Below are positions 1 through 11,092 of a stretch of 64,000 nt of DNA, in pieces. The stretch is taken from NCBI RefSeq assembly GCF_900169165.1, contig NZ_FXYY01000001.1:1-64000 (forward strand). The letters are read 5' to 3'. A program made the translations under genes and the position numbers. This stretch comes from Brevibacterium linens ATCC 9172 (GTDB taxonomy: Bacteria > Actinomycetota > Actinomycetes > Actinomycetales > Brevibacteriaceae). The notes beneath the pieces were generated by a model. That model made no database searches, was not told where the DNA came from, and was given only the letters and a program-made list of their open reading frames with translations. How positions within the stretch are numbered: position 1 is the first letter of the stretch; each line of letters begins with the position of its first letter.

Positions 1-612
1 GGCGAAGACGTCGGCGGAGCGGCCGGGGGCGATGTCGAGCAGGCGTGCTGGCCGGTGGGTGAGGTCGACGATGACAGTCACCCACCTGTCGATGCCGCGG
101 TGGGACCAGCAGTGCTCATCGACACCGATTGTGGATACACCCTCGAACCGGGTGGCATCAGCGATGAGCAGAGATCGGCCGAGGTCGAGTACAGCCGTGC
201 ACACAGTGTTCCAGGAGGTGGAGAGGTTCTTAGCGATGACGTGGATGCTCATCTTGTCGATGACCACGGACTTCAATGCCCACAAGCGTGCTGTCGTCGA
301 GAGTTTCGATCTGCCGGCGCAGGCTCGCTGGGGTGTTTGGGACCAGCGCTGGTGGCAGGAAGGGCAGGTGTAGGTGCGGATGCGAATAGCCAAGGTCACC
401 GCGGTCAGGCCGATCGGGGGATGAACGAGTTTGCGGATCCTGGTGGCCCGGACGAGTCCGCGTTGACGGCAGACAGGGCAGGACCTGTCGTTGTCGGTGA
501 TCAGGCACAGCACGGTCAGATGCCGACCAGTGTGGTGTTGCCCGATCGCGGTGAGTCCGAGTTCCGGCAGGGAGAGTGTGGTATCGAGGCAGGGCGGGGT
601 AAAGTCGTACAC
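1..612 (-). CDS. ISL3 family transposase, N-terminal part (cut by window edge)
   Basis: A DDE transposase of the ISL3 family; 204 codons are visible and the C-terminal half lies outside the window. The start is a GTG at 610–612, giving an N-terminus of VYDFTPPCLD. A zinc-ribbon-like region with two CxxC pairs (SCPVC, TCPSC) follows, then a helix-turn-helix-like stretch ending ISLSTSW-type, and then GVDEH, which contains the first catalytic Asp of the family. After it comes the usual PARLLDIAPGRS segment. The frame is open throughout, so this copy shows no damage in the visible part. A 12-bp inverted repeat (615–626 and 659–670) sits 2 nt upstream of the start codon. Confidence 0.85.
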   Translation of the reverse strand, partial: MYDFTPPCLDTTLSLPELGLTAIGQHHTGRHLTVLCLITDNDRSCPVCRQRGLVRATRIRKLVHPPIGLTAVTLAIRIRTYTCPSCHQRWSQTPQRACAGRSKLSTTARLWALKSVVIDKMSIHVIAKNLSTSWNTVCTAVLDLGRSLLIADATRFEGVSTIGVDEHCWSHRGIDRWVTVIVDLTHRPARLLDIAPGRSADVFA

Positions 613-614
613 GA

Positions 615-670
615 GGGACCTTGGGTCGTGATGGAGTCTTGAACACCTACATCATTGCACCCAGGGTCCC
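615..670 (-). promoter_or_regulatory. Hairpin abutting the ISL3 transposase start codon
   Basis: GGGACCTTGGGT (615–626) pairs with ACCCAGGGTCCC (659–670) with one G·T pair and a 32-nt loop. On the minus strand the hairpin ends 2 nt before the GTG start. The two other ISL3 elements have hairpins in the same place. Confidence 0.55.
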
Positions 671-764
671 GTTGTCATCGACGCCGGATTCAACTCTTCC
701 CCACCGCCCTATCTATGAAGAGCCTCTGTAGTGTGGGCGGCAACAACCCTACGGAAGGTACGCC

Positions 765-2570
765 ATGCTCGACAAACTGCACGATGCATTGAGACTCCGC
801 ACCAACCCGGCCATCTTCTTCTCCTCAGCGGCCGTGATCATCATCTTCGTCCTCGGGACGATCTTCTTCACCGATCAGATCGACGCCGGCGTCTCGGTCG
901 CCTCCGACTGGCTGCTGACGAACCTCGGCTGGTTCTACATCCTCGGCGTCACCGTCTTCGTCGTCTTTCTCATCTACATCGCCGCCTCCCGCTATGGACG
1001 CGCGAAGCTCGGCCCCGACGACGAACCACCGGAGCACTCCAACGGCGCCTGGTTCGCCATGCTCTTCGCCGCCGGAATCGGCTCGATCCTCATGTTCTGG
1101 GGCGTGGCCGAACCCGTCAGCCACTTCGGCGACCCACCACGCGCATCCCTCGGCGTCGAACCGGGCACACCGGCCGCAGCGGTCGATGCCATGAATTTCA
1201 CGTACTACCACTTCACCCTGCACACGTGGGCGATCTTCACTCTGCCCGCACTGTGCTTCGCCTACTTCATCCACAAGCGGAACCTGCCGCCGCGCGTGAG
1301 CTCGATCTTCCAGCCCATCCTCGGTGAGAAGATCCACGGACCCATCGGCAAGACAATCGATGTCGTCGCCATCATCGGCACCGTCTTCGGCATCGCCGTC
1401 TCGATCGGCCTGGGAACACTGCAGATCAACGGCGGTCTCGCCCAGGTCATCGGCATCCCCGAGAACGCCCTGTGGCAGCTGATCATCATCGGCGTCGTCT
1501 GCGGACTGGCTACGATCTCGGTGTCGCTCGGCCTCGACAAAGGCATCAAGGTCCTGTCGAACCTCAACATCGTCGTGGCGGTGCTGCTGCTCGTCTTCAT
1601 CATCGCCTTCGGACCGACCCTGTTCATGGCCAAAGGCGTCTTCGAATCCCTCGGCACATACATCCAGCAGCTGCCCGAACTCGCACTGTGGAACGACACG
1701 TTCGCCGACACCGGATGGCAGAACACCTGGACGGTCTTCTATTGGGCGTGGACGATCACCTGGTCGCCGTTCGTCGGCATCTTCATCGCCCGCATCTCCC
1801 GCGGACGCACCATCCGCCAGTTCGTCATCGGCGTCCTCGCCATTCCCTCGGCGTTCTCGATCCTGTGGTTCGGCATCTTCGGCTACGCCTCATTCGACAT
1901 CGAGCTCAACCAAGGCGGGGGACTGGTCGACCGAGTCGTCGACCAAGGCGACATCCCCGGTGCGCTGTTCGCGTTCCTCGACCACTACCCGCTGGCCGCA
2001 CCCGTCTCGGTGGTTGCGATCGTGCTCGTGGTCATCTTCTTCGTCACCTCGGTCGACTCCGCAGCGCTCGTCGTCGACACCATGAACAACGGCCACGAAG
2101 ACTTCAACCCGCTGCCGCAGCGGATCTTCTGGGCCCTTGCCGTCGCCGTCGTCACGGCGGCACTGCTTGTCTTCTCCGGCACCGGCGGACTCGAAGCCCT
2201 GCAGTCGACGATCATCCTCGTCGGGCTGCCGTTCTTCATCATCGCCTACTTCCAGATCTACGCCCTCTTGCGCGCCCTGCGTGAGGACGCCGGCATCCTG
2301 CCGCGCGTGCGCATGCGCCGCTGGAAGAAGGTCCTGCCGCCCGAAGAGGTCGAACGCCGACAGGGCGACGACGAACAGTTCGGACACGAATACGACGACG
2401 ATGAGGAAGTCGTCACCGAACCCGAAGCGGTCGAACCGGCACCGAAGTTCCGGGACCCCTACGTCGAAATCGGTCGAGAGAAGAAAGGTCGGCGCGAGGG
2501 GACACTCGCCAGCCGCACCGGCAGCCGCTCGAGCAGTCGCGGACAGGGAAAGGGCGACGACACCGACTGA
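765..2570 (+). CDS. betT: BCCT family choline/glycine betaine transporter
   Basis: A secondary transporter of the betaine/choline/carnitine family that imports quaternary ammonium osmolytes, driven by a Na+ or H+ gradient, through the cytoplasmic membrane. The 601-residue protein has about twelve hydrophobic segments between residues 20 and 500. The BCCT signature (TITWSPFVGIFIARISRGRT) lies at about residues 327–346. A hydrophilic C-terminal tail of about 100 residues, acidic then basic, begins near residue 502; such tails act as osmosensing or regulatory extensions in this family. The ATG is preceded by GGAAGG. It faces betA and betB on the other strand, so choline is the most likely substrate, though glycine betaine cannot be excluded from sequence. 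Confidence 0.88.
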   Translation: MLDKLHDALRLRTNPAIFFSSAAVIIIFVLGTIFFTDQIDAGVSVASDWLLTNLGWFYILGVTVFVVFLIYIAASRYGRAKLGPDDEPPEHSNGAWFAMLFAAGIGSILMFWGVAEPVSHFGDPPRASLGVEPGTPAAAVDAMNFTYYHFTLHTWAIFTLPALCFAYFIHKRNLPPRVSSIFQPILGEKIHGPIGKTIDVVAIIGTVFGIAVSIGLGTLQINGGLAQVIGIPENALWQLIIIGVVCGLATISVSLGLDKGIKVLSNLNIVVAVLLLVFIIAFGPTLFMAKGVFESLGTYIQQLPELALWNDTFADTGWQNTWTVFYWAWTITWSPFVGIFIARISRGRTIRQFVIGVLAIPSAFSILWFGIFGYASFDIELNQGGGLVDRVVDQGDIPGALFAFLDHYPLAAPVSVVAIVLVVIFFVTSVDSAALVVDTMNNGHEDFNPLPQRIFWALAVAVVTAALLVFSGTGGLEALQSTIILVGLPFFIIAYFQIYALLRALREDAGILPRVRMRRWKKVLPPEEVERRQGDDEQFGHEYDDDEEVVTEPEAVEPAPKFRDPYVEIGREKKGRREGTLASRTGSRSSSRGQGKGDDTD

Positions 2571-2618
2571 GGCTGACCGGTCCGGAAGCGAGCCCTGACC
2601 GTCGCGGCCGGACATGAC

Positions 2619-2650
2619 GAAGGGGGCGCTGCACTGGCAGCGCCCCCTTC
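2619..2650. terminator. Bidirectional terminator between betT and betA
   Basis: A perfect 14-bp stem, GAAGGGGGCGCTGC / GCAGCGCCCCCTTC, with the loop ACTG. It lies between the convergent ends of the transporter and the choline dehydrogenase and can serve both strands. Confidence 0.85.
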
Positions 2651-2694
2651 TCGTGGGCCGAGGTCAGGCGACCTGGTCGACCGACCGGCTCAGA

Positions 2695-4257
2695 TCACTG
2701 ACCGGTCTTGATCATCTCTGCGCACTTCTCACCCATCATCATCACGGTGATGTTGGGGTTGACCGTGGTGATCTCCGGCATCGCCGAGGCGTCGACGACG
2801 CGCAGACGGTTCACACCCTTGACCCGCAGCTGCGGATCCAGAGGCGACATCTCGTCATCAGGTGCTCCCATGCGCACCGTGCCGACCGGGTGGTAGACGG
2901 TGTTGTGGGTGCGGGTGATGTAATCGGCGATCTGCTCGTCGGTCTGGACGTCCTTGCCGGGGAACAGCTCCTCGCCGGCCCATTCGGACATGGCGTCCTG
3001 GGCGACGATCTCACGGGCCTTCTTGATGCCGGCGACCATGACGCGCATGTCGTGGCCCTCCGGATCGGTGAAGTAGCGGGGATCGACCTTCGGCTTGTCA
3101 CGGAAGTCCTTCGAGCGCAGACGCACGGTGCCGCGCGACTTCGCATGCGTGACATTCGGAGTCAGGCAGAAGGAGTTCTCCGAGGTGTTGTAGCCCTGGC
3201 GCAGGGTGTGCATGTCGAAGGGCACCGAACCGTAGTGCATCATCAGATCGGGACGGTCGAGCCCCTCCTCGGTGGGGGAGAAGATGCCGATCTCCCACCA
3301 CTGCGTGGAGTCCTCGACCATCGGCTTCTTGGCCTCCCACGAGATGACACCCTCCGGGTGATCGCCCAGGTGCTCGCCGACTCCCGGCGAGTCGACGCGG
3401 GCCTCGATGCCGACCTCGACGAGGTGGTCCTTCGGGCCGATGCCCGAGAGCATGAGCAGCTGCGGGGTGTTGATGGCGCCGGAGGAGACGATGACTTCCT
3501 TCTTCGCCTCGATCCGGTTGGTCCTGCCGAAGGCGTTGTTGACCACGAGCACTGCCGTGCAGTTGTCGTTCTCGTCGAACTCGAGCTCCTTGGCCTGAGT
3601 GTCGGTGAGGATCGTGAGGTTCTCACGGTCGAGGATCGGGTGGAGGTAGGACACCGAGGACGACGACCGGGTGCCGTCGTCCTTGCGGTTGACCTGGAAG
3701 AAGTTCGCACCGTTGATGACGGTCTGACCCTCGTTGAACTGCACGCGGGGGATGCCGGCCTGCTCGCAGGCGTCGAGGAGAGCGATGCCGCAGGGGTCGA
3801 CCGGGGGCACGTTCATCAGGCTGACCGGGCCGTCGTGGCCGTGGTGGTCACCGGGCAGCTCATTGTTCTCGAGCTTCTTGTACAGGCCGAAGGTGTCCTT
3901 CGAACCCCACCCGGCTGCGCCGTGCTTCTCTTCCCACTCGTCGAGATCCTCGCGCGGGGCCCAGAAGGCGATGCACGAGTTGTGGGAGGAGCAGCCGCCG
4001 AGCACCTTGGCGCGGGCGTGGCGCATGTGCGAGTTGCCGTTCTCCTGCTCTTCGATCGGGTAGTCCCAGTCGTAGCCGGACTCGAGGAGCTCCATCCAGC
4101 GGTTGAGCTGAAGGACGACGTCCTTGTCCGTGTCGGTGGGGCCGGCTTCGAGGAGTCCGACGGTGACCTCGGGGTCCTCGCTCAGTCGGGCTGCGACCGC
4201 GGCACCGGCGGAGCCGCCGCCGACGACGACGTAGTCAAAGCTATGAGTAGTCTTCAC
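2695..4257 (-). CDS. betA: GMC-family choline dehydrogenase
   Basis: An FAD-dependent oxidoreductase of the glucose-methanol-choline family, expected to oxidise choline to betaine aldehyde, and possibly onward. The 520-residue protein begins with the dinucleotide-binding motif VVVGGGSAGAAVAARL at residues 10–25. It carries the family active-site region HPVGTVRMG with His at about 456 and the following NPN at about 500–502. The chosen start is a GTG with AAGGAGAG upstream. The gene lies 46 nt downstream of betB in the same orientation and forms an operon with it. Assignment to choline rather than another alcohol rests on the betB and betT neighbours. Confidence 0.87.
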   Translation of the reverse strand: MKTTHSFDYVVVGGGSAGAAVAARLSEDPEVTVGLLEAGPTDTDKDVVLQLNRWMELLESGYDWDYPIEEQENGNSHMRHARAKVLGGCSSHNSCIAFWAPREDLDEWEEKHGAAGWGSKDTFGLYKKLENNELPGDHHGHDGPVSLMNVPPVDPCGIALLDACEQAGIPRVQFNEGQTVINGANFFQVNRKDDGTRSSSSVSYLHPILDRENLTILTDTQAKELEFDENDNCTAVLVVNNAFGRTNRIEAKKEVIVSSGAINTPQLLMLSGIGPKDHLVEVGIEARVDSPGVGEHLGDHPEGVISWEAKKPMVEDSTQWWEIGIFSPTEEGLDRPDLMMHYGSVPFDMHTLRQGYNTSENSFCLTPNVTHAKSRGTVRLRSKDFRDKPKVDPRYFTDPEGHDMRVMVAGIKKAREIVAQDAMSEWAGEELFPGKDVQTDEQIADYITRTHNTVYHPVGTVRMGAPDDEMSPLDPQLRVKGVNRLRVVDASAMPEITTVNPNITVMMMGEKCAEMIKTGQ

Positions 4258-4303
4258 TGTTCATCTCTCCTTGTTGAGGTAGGCGTCTTCGGAATGCGAC
4301 TGA

Positions 4304-5782
4304 TCACTTGGTGTGGTCGGGGAACCAACCGGTGACTGCCGGTTCGAGGTTCTGGTAGATGTGCTTGGCTTCCTGGTACTCGGCGAGACCCGTGGGGCCG
4401 AGCTCGCGACCGAACCCGGACTGCTTGTAGCCGCCCCATTCGGCCTGCGGCAGGTAGGGGTGGAAGTCGTTGATCCAGATGGTGCCGTGGCGCAGACGCT
4501 GAGCGACCAGCTGGGTCTTACCCGCGTCCTGACTCCACACGGCTCCGGCCAGACCGTAGTAGGTGTCGTTGGCGATCTCGACGGCCTCGTCGACGGTGGA
4601 GAAAGTCTCGACGGTGACGACCGGACCGAAGGCCTCGTCGGAGACGACGGACATTCCGCGCTTGACCTGGTCGAGCACGGTCGGCAGGTAGTAGAAGCCG
4701 TCGGCCAGATCGCCTTCGCCGAACTTGCCGCCGCAGCGCAGACGCGCACCTTCGGCCACACCCTTCTCGACATAGGCATGCACCTTGTCGCGGTGTGCCG
4801 CGGAGATCAGGGGACCGGTCTCGGCGTTGTCATCGAAGGGACCGCCGAGGCGGATCTGCTCGGCACGTTCGACGAGGCGGTTGACGAACTCCTCGGCGAT
4901 GGATTCCTCGACGATGAGTCGAGCTCCGGCCGAGCACACCTGACCGGAGTGGACGAACGCGGCGTTGAGCGCATTGTCCAGGGCCGCCTCGAAGTCGGCG
5001 TCGGCGAAGACGACGTTCGGGTTCTTGCCGCCGAGTTCCAAGGCGATCTTCTTGATCGAGTCGGCAGCGTTGCGGAAAAGCAGGCGACCGGTGACGAGTC
5101 CGCCGGTGAACGAGACCATGTCGATGTCCTCGTGAGTCGACAGCGGGGCACCGGCATCGGCACCCGCACCGAGGATGAGGTTGCCGACTCCGGCCGGCAG
5201 CCCGAGCTCCTCAAGTACCTGCATGGTGAGGATCGCGGTGTGCGGGGTGAGCTCGGCGGGCTTGAGGACGAAGGCGTTGCCGGCGGCAATGGCCGGAGCG
5301 ATCTTCCATGCCGCCTGCAGCAGCGGGTAGTTCCATGGGGTGATGAGCGCGCAGACGCCGAGGGGTTCGTGCACGATCTTCGAGGCCACGGTGTCGGTTC
5401 CGGCGTCGACGACGCGACCGGCATCGTTTGCGGCGAGCTTGCCGAAGTAGTCGAAGCAGTTCGCGATGTCGTCCATGTCGATCTGCGATTCGACGAAGCG
5501 CTTGCCGGTGTCCAGGGACTCGGCGCGCGCGAATTCGTCCTTGCGCTCACGCAGCACGGCGGCGAACTTCAGCAGCAGATCGCCGCGTTCGCTGGCGGGA
5601 ACGGACGACCAGACGCCGGAGTCGAAGGCGCGACGAGCGGCCCTGATCGCCAGCTCGGTATCTTCGGGGCTGGCTTCGTCCACCTCGGCGACGAAGCTGC
5701 CGTCGGCCGGGTTGTGGATCTTCCGGGTTCCACCGTTGACGGCTGAAACCCACTGTCCGTCGATGAAGAGTGTGTTTGGCAC
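4304..5782 (-). CDS. betB: Betaine aldehyde dehydrogenase
   Basis: An NAD(P)+-dependent aldehyde dehydrogenase that would convert betaine aldehyde to glycine betaine, the second step after betA. The protein is 492 residues when started at the GTG at 5780–5782, which has an excellent AAAGGAG site 6 nt upstream; longer upstream reading is unlikely. Family landmarks are all present: Asn151 in TPWNYP, Glu249 in LELGGK and catalytic Cys283 in GQVCSAG. The length is the normal one for the family. It is the first gene of the betB–betA operon. No BetI-type repressor gene is present next to it. Confidence 0.9.
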   Translation of the reverse strand: MPNTLFIDGQWVSAVNGGTRKIHNPADGSFVAEVDEASPEDTELAIRAARRAFDSGVWSSVPASERGDLLLKFAAVLRERKDEFARAESLDTGKRFVESQIDMDDIANCFDYFGKLAANDAGRVVDAGTDTVASKIVHEPLGVCALITPWNYPLLQAAWKIAPAIAAGNAFVLKPAELTPHTAILTMQVLEELGLPAGVGNLILGAGADAGAPLSTHEDIDMVSFTGGLVTGRLLFRNAADSIKKIALELGGKNPNVVFADADFEAALDNALNAAFVHSGQVCSAGARLIVEESIAEEFVNRLVERAEQIRLGGPFDDNAETGPLISAAHRDKVHAYVEKGVAEGARLRCGGKFGEGDLADGFYYLPTVLDQVKRGMSVVSDEAFGPVVTVETFSTVDEAVEIANDTYYGLAGAVWSQDAGKTQLVAQRLRHGTIWINDFHPYLPQAEWGGYKQSGFGRELGPTGLAEYQEAKHIYQNLEPAVTGWFPDHTK

Positions 5783-6362
5783 GATTTCTCCTTTTCCTAG
5801 CGGGTGAACGAGTTGCAGTTCTGTGGAGTCGAGTGGTCTACGGGCCGTCTGACCTGCACGGCGACTGAGCTCTGCGGCGTCGACTCGCGTGCTTCCGGCA
5901 ATCACAATAGGCGAAGTCAGGGGCCGAATGCGCAATCCGATGATGCTGGTCACATAGGCAAGTGATATTGCTCATGGCGCGGCAGGGGACTGCGGCTGAA
6001 GGGGCTGTGCTGTCGTTCGCAGAAAGCGCGACGGGCAGGTCGGTCGCAGCGGGGGAGAAGCGGGCGGTGCAGCCCGAAATTCTGATCGTGGAAAAGCGGA
6101 GACGTCCGTCATCCGCACAATGGGCTTCCACGTCAGGTGTCATTCATCTCCTGGTGTCGAGGCGGCGCGGATCTCCGCTGCCGCCGAACCTCTTCGATTG
6201 CCGTCGGCCTTTCCACTGGATTCGCCTTGATTCTAACAGAGTGCTGAGGCGGTGACCTGGGCCTCGGCGCTCACCGCAGCGAGTACGACGATGACGCGAC
6301 GGCGAGCGTGAACGGAGCGCTGACGTGTTCCCGCCCACACGGCGACGAAGCAGTGAGTGGAC
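5783..6362. other. Intergenic region upstream of betB and of the RGG-repeat gene
   Basis: About 600 nt separate two divergently transcribed genes. Both strands contain open frames of about 100 codons, but none has a convincing start site, codon pattern or recognisable product. The region should hold the betB promoter on the minus strand; an AT-richer patch around 5950–5975 (GCAAGTGATATTGC) is the likeliest core. No known operator was recognised. Confidence 0.5.
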
Positions 6363-6368
6363 TAGACT
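6363..6368 (+). promoter_or_regulatory. Candidate -10 element for the RGG-repeat gene operon
   Basis: TAGACT, about 36 nt before the GTG start at 6405, fits the actinobacterial TANNNT -10 pattern. The SD-like AGGGAG lies between it and the start. No clear -35 was found. Confidence 0.4.
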
Positions 6369-6404
6369 GGAGCGGAACACCGAAAAGACTTCATAGGGAG
6401 AATC

Positions 6405-8158
<1,754 letters not shown>

Positions 8159-8162
<4 letters not shown>

Positions 8163-9136
8163 CACTGACCGCCGAACAGGACAGCACAGCAGATGGGCGC
8201 CCGCCCGAGTCCCCCGGCTCGCCCATCGACTGCGTACTGTTCGACCTCGACGGAGTCGTCTACCACGGCACCCACGCCATCGACGGAGCCGCCGACGGCA
8301 TCAACTGGCTCCATTCCCAGTCGATCCCGGTCAGCTACGTCACGAACAACGCCACCCGCACCGCCGCCGCCACCGCCGAGAAGATCACCGGAATGGGTGT
8401 CGACGCCTCCGCGGACGAGGTGACCACCTCGGCGCAGGTGCTCGCCGAACGCCTGGCCGAACGCTTCGGACCCGGTGCGCGCGTCCACCTCCTCGGCACC
8501 ACCGGACTGCGCATCGCACTCGAAGACGCCGGCCTCGACATCACGGACTCGCTCGACGCGGACCCCGTCGCCGTCGCCCAAGGACTCGACCCGGAGATCG
8601 ACTACGCGAAGATCGTCCGCACCTGCGAGATCATCCGCTCCGGCGCCGAATGGTGGGCGAGCAACCCCGACTTCTCCCTCCTCACGGAGACCGGGAAGGT
8701 CCCCGGCAACGGTGCCTTCGTCGATCTCATCGCCCGACTCACCGACTCCACCCCCGTCATCGTCGGCAAACCCGCCCCGCACATGATGGACTTCGCGGCC
8801 GGCCGCCTCGGTGCGCACCGCCCGCTCATGGTCGGCGACCGCCTCAACACCGACATCGAAGGCGGCTGTGCCGCCGGAATCGACACGGCCCTCGTCCTCA
8901 CCGGAATCCACGACATCCACGATGCCCTGAGCGCGGGCCCCGAGAGCCGACCGACCTTCATCTTGCCGAATCTGCGCGGACTCGAAGCCCTCATCACCGG
9001 AACCGACCGCGGTGAGTCCGCCCGGATCGAAGCCGAACTCCGGCGTGCATGGGCAGCCATCGATGCAGGGGAGACCGACGCCGAGGCGGTCCTGGCCGAC
9101 GGTCGCCTGCCGCGCCGGATCGGTCAGGACTCATGA
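8159..9136 (+). CDS. HAD-superfamily (class IIA) phosphatase
   Basis: A 325-residue haloacid-dehalogenase-type phosphatase of the NagD/phosphoglycolate group. Motif I is FDLDG at residues 28–32 with nucleophile Asp29. Motif II is VTNNATRT, and the C-terminal motif III/IV region is VGKPAPHMMD followed by VGDRLNTDIEG. Position and family match mycobacterial Rv1692, described as a glycerol-3-phosphate phosphatase, so a role in recycling glycerol phosphate is plausible but not shown. The GTG start overlaps the preceding stop by 4 nt, and its own stop overlaps the next ATG by 4 nt. Confidence 0.85.
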
Positions 9137-9351
9137 GCGAAACCCCGCGACCGACCCCGACACCCGGCACGAACTCCGGCCCGAATCCCGGCACGACTTC
9201 CGCGCCGACCCCCGCCTCGGTGAGTGGGGACGTCCCGGTGGAGACATGGCGGGCCGGCCTCGCCGCAGCCAGAGAGGCACCGGCAGCCGAGCGCCACGGA
9301 CAGCTGAACTCCCTGCTCGACGACCTCGACGCCCAGGTGGGCTCCTTGTGA
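9133..9351 (+). CDS. Small conserved actinobacterial protein between HAD phosphatase and tlyA
   Basis: A 72-residue protein. The first 33 residues are a Pro/Thr/Gly/Ser-rich linker. The rest is a helical segment containing WRAGLAAAREAP and ending LNSLLDDLDAQVG. A similarly small protein occupies this place in Mycobacterium (between Rv1692 and tlyA). It is joined by 4-nt overlaps on both sides (ATGA at the start, GTGA at the end), so it is translated with its neighbours. No function is known to me. Confidence 0.75.
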   Translation: MSETPRPTPTPGTNSGPNPGTTSAPTPASVSGDVPVETWRAGLAAAREAPAAERHGQLNSLLDDLDAQVGSL

Positions 9352-10154
9352 GCAGACTCGACCGGGCACTCGTCGACCGCGGGCTGGTGAACTCCCGCTC
9401 CCGCGCCGCCCGCGAAATCGCCGCCGGCCGCGTCAGCGTCAACGGCCGCAACGCGACCAAAGCCTCCCAGGACGTGAGAGACACCGACGACGTCACCGTC
9501 ACCGAACCTGACCCCTGGGTCGCCCGCAGCGCCCACAAACTCCTCGGCGCCCTCGAGGCTTTCGACCTCACCGACCGACTTCAGGGTCTGACGGCCCTCG
9601 ACGCGGGAGCCTCCACCGGCGGCTTCACCCAAGTCCTCCTCACCCACGAAGTCGCGCACGTCTGGGCCGTCGACGTCGGCCACGACCAACTCGCGCCCAT
9701 CCTCCGCGACGACCCGCGCGTCCACGTCCGCGAGGGACTCAATCTGCGCGAACTCGCCGACTCCGACGTGCCCACCGTCGACCTCGTCGTCGCCGACGTC
9801 TCCTTCATCTCCCTGCGCCTGCTCATCGACCCGCTGCTGGCCGCCACCGCCGCGGGCGGGGAACTCCTCCTCATGGTCAAACCCCAGTTCGAACTCGCCC
9901 GTGCGTCGCTGGACAAACACGGCGTCGTCACCAGCCGGGACAGACGCCGCCGCGCCATCGACTCCGTCCTCGAGGCGGTGACCGACAACGGCGCCCGCGT
10001 CACCGACATCGCCCCCTCACCGCTGCCGGGCCCGAGCGGGAATCGAGAGTACTTCCTGCGTGTTCGCCCAGGCCGAACACATCACCAGTCCGATAGGCTC
10101 GACAAAGCAGACATCCCCGCCCACCTGGACGAAATGATGAGAGGAGAGTCGTGA
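9348..10154 (+). CDS. tlyA: TlyA family 16S/23S rRNA 2'-O-methyltransferase
   Basis: An S-adenosylmethionine-dependent methyltransferase. TlyA proteins modify 2'-hydroxyls of 16S and 23S rRNA and in mycobacteria determine capreomycin sensitivity. The 268-residue protein has an S4 RNA-binding domain at residues 1–60 and an FtsJ-like Rossmann domain with LDAGASTGGFT at 84–94. The catalytic K-D-K-E set appears as Lys64, Asp150, Lys178 and Glu234. The GTG start at 9348 overlaps the preceding stop by 4 nt; a longer reading from upstream would run through the previous genes in another frame. The final GTGA overlaps nadK. Confidence 0.92.
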   Translation: MSRLDRALVDRGLVNSRSRAAREIAAGRVSVNGRNATKASQDVRDTDDVTVTEPDPWVARSAHKLLGALEAFDLTDRLQGLTALDAGASTGGFTQVLLTHEVAHVWAVDVGHDQLAPILRDDPRVHVREGLNLRELADSDVPTVDLVVADVSFISLRLLIDPLLAATAAGGELLLMVKPQFELARASLDKHGVVTSRDRRRRAIDSVLEAVTDNGARVTDIAPSPLPGPSGNREYFLRVRPGRTHHQSDRLDKADIPAHLDEMMRGES

Positions 10155-11092
10155 CCAGACACATCATGGTGCTGCTGCACCCCCAACGTGATGAGTCGGC
10201 CGTGGCCGCCGTCAGCGTGTTCAAGGCCCTCCTCGACGACGGCGTCACCCCCGTCGTCCTCTCCGACGAGATCGTCGGCATCCGCGCCCGCCAGGCCGAG
10301 GCCGTCGACGACGAACCCATCCTCAACCACTGCATCATCATCGATCCCTCCGAGCTGGGGGAGTGGAAGAACGCCTGCGAACTCGTCATCGTCTTAGGCG
10401 GCGACGGCACGATCCTGCGCGCCGCCGAACGCTTCCACGGCTCCGGCGCCCCGCTCATGGGCGTCAACCTCGGCCATGTCGGATTCCTCGCCGAAAGCGA
10501 GAAGGAAGACCTCGCCGAGGCGGTCCACCGCGCCTCCCAACGTGACTACTCCGTCGAGGAGAGGCTCGCCCTCGACGTGTCCGTGTGGCACGAAGGCGAG
10601 AACATCTTCAACGCCTGGGCGCTCAACGAGGCGACCATCGAGAAGACCTCGAAATCCCGGATGATCGACGTCGTCCTCGGCGTCGACGCCCGCCCCGTAT
10701 CCTCCTTCGGCTGCGACGGTGTCATCCTCGCCACCCCCACCGGCTCGACCGCGTACTCGTTCTCCGCCGGCGGGCCCATCGTCTGGCCCGAGGTCGAAGC
10801 GCTCATCCTCGTGCCGATCTCCGCCCACGCCCTGTTCTCCAAACCTCTGGTCGTCAACCCGACCTCCCGCCTCGGCGTGGAGATCTCCCAGTCGAATCCC
10901 GAGTTCTCCGCCGTGCTGTGGTGCGACGGTCGCCGCGCCCTCGAACTGCCGTCCGGAGCGCGTGTGGAAGCCACGCGTTCGAAATCGCCGATCCGCCTCG
11001 CTCGCCTGCACACCGGCCCGTTCACCGACCGACTCGTCGCGAAGTTCCGCCTGCCCGTCTCCGGCTGGCGAGGACCGATCAAGGAGGCCTGA
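10151..11092 (+). CDS. nadK: NAD kinase
   Basis: Phosphorylates NAD+ to NADP+ using ATP or polyphosphate. The protein is 313 residues. The diagnostic GGDGT motif lies at residues 83–87, followed by GVNLGHVGFLAE and the second family motif region CDGVILATPTGSTAYSFSAGG. The GTG start overlaps tlyA by 4 nt, and recN starts directly after the stop codon. The tlyA–nadK–recN order is conserved across actinobacteria. Confidence 0.94.
   Translation: MTRHIMVLLHPQRDESAVAAVSVFKALLDDGVTPVVLSDEIVGIRARQAEAVDDEPILNHCIIIDPSELGEWKNACELVIVLGGDGTILRAAERFHGSGAPLMGVNLGHVGFLAESEKEDLAEAVHRASQRDYSVEERLALDVSVWHEGENIFNAWALNEATIEKTSKSRMIDVVLGVDARPVSSFGCDGVILATPTGSTAYSFSAGGPIVWPEVEALILVPISAHALFSKPLVVNPTSRLGVEISQSNPEFSAVLWCDGRRALELPSGARVEATRSKSPIRLARLHTGPFTDRLVAKFRLPVSGWRGPIKEA

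Larger units (their letters stand above)
1..724 (-). mobile_element. ISL3-family insertion sequence, partial (5' end of transposase side)
   Basis: The segment carries the N-terminal part of an ISL3-type transposase on the minus strand and continues beyond the left window edge. The outer end at 711–724 reads, on the minus strand, GGCTCTTCATAGAT, matching the GGCTCTTC start shared by the two other ISL3 elements in the window. The adjoining bases 725–732 could be one copy of an 8-bp target duplication, but the other end is outside the window. Its transposase and sub-terminal sequence differ clearly from those at 32879 and 38396, so it is a different ISL3 subgroup. Confidence 0.85.

Noticed and set aside
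2614..4335. 573-codon plus-strand frame opposite betA
   Set aside because: Antisense shadow of a complete GMC oxidoreductase, without recognisable domains or ribosome site.
5838..6255. Open frames of about 100 codons on both strands between betB and the RGG-repeat gene
   Set aside because: No family resemblance, poor start contexts and mutual overlap; treated as intergenic DNA.
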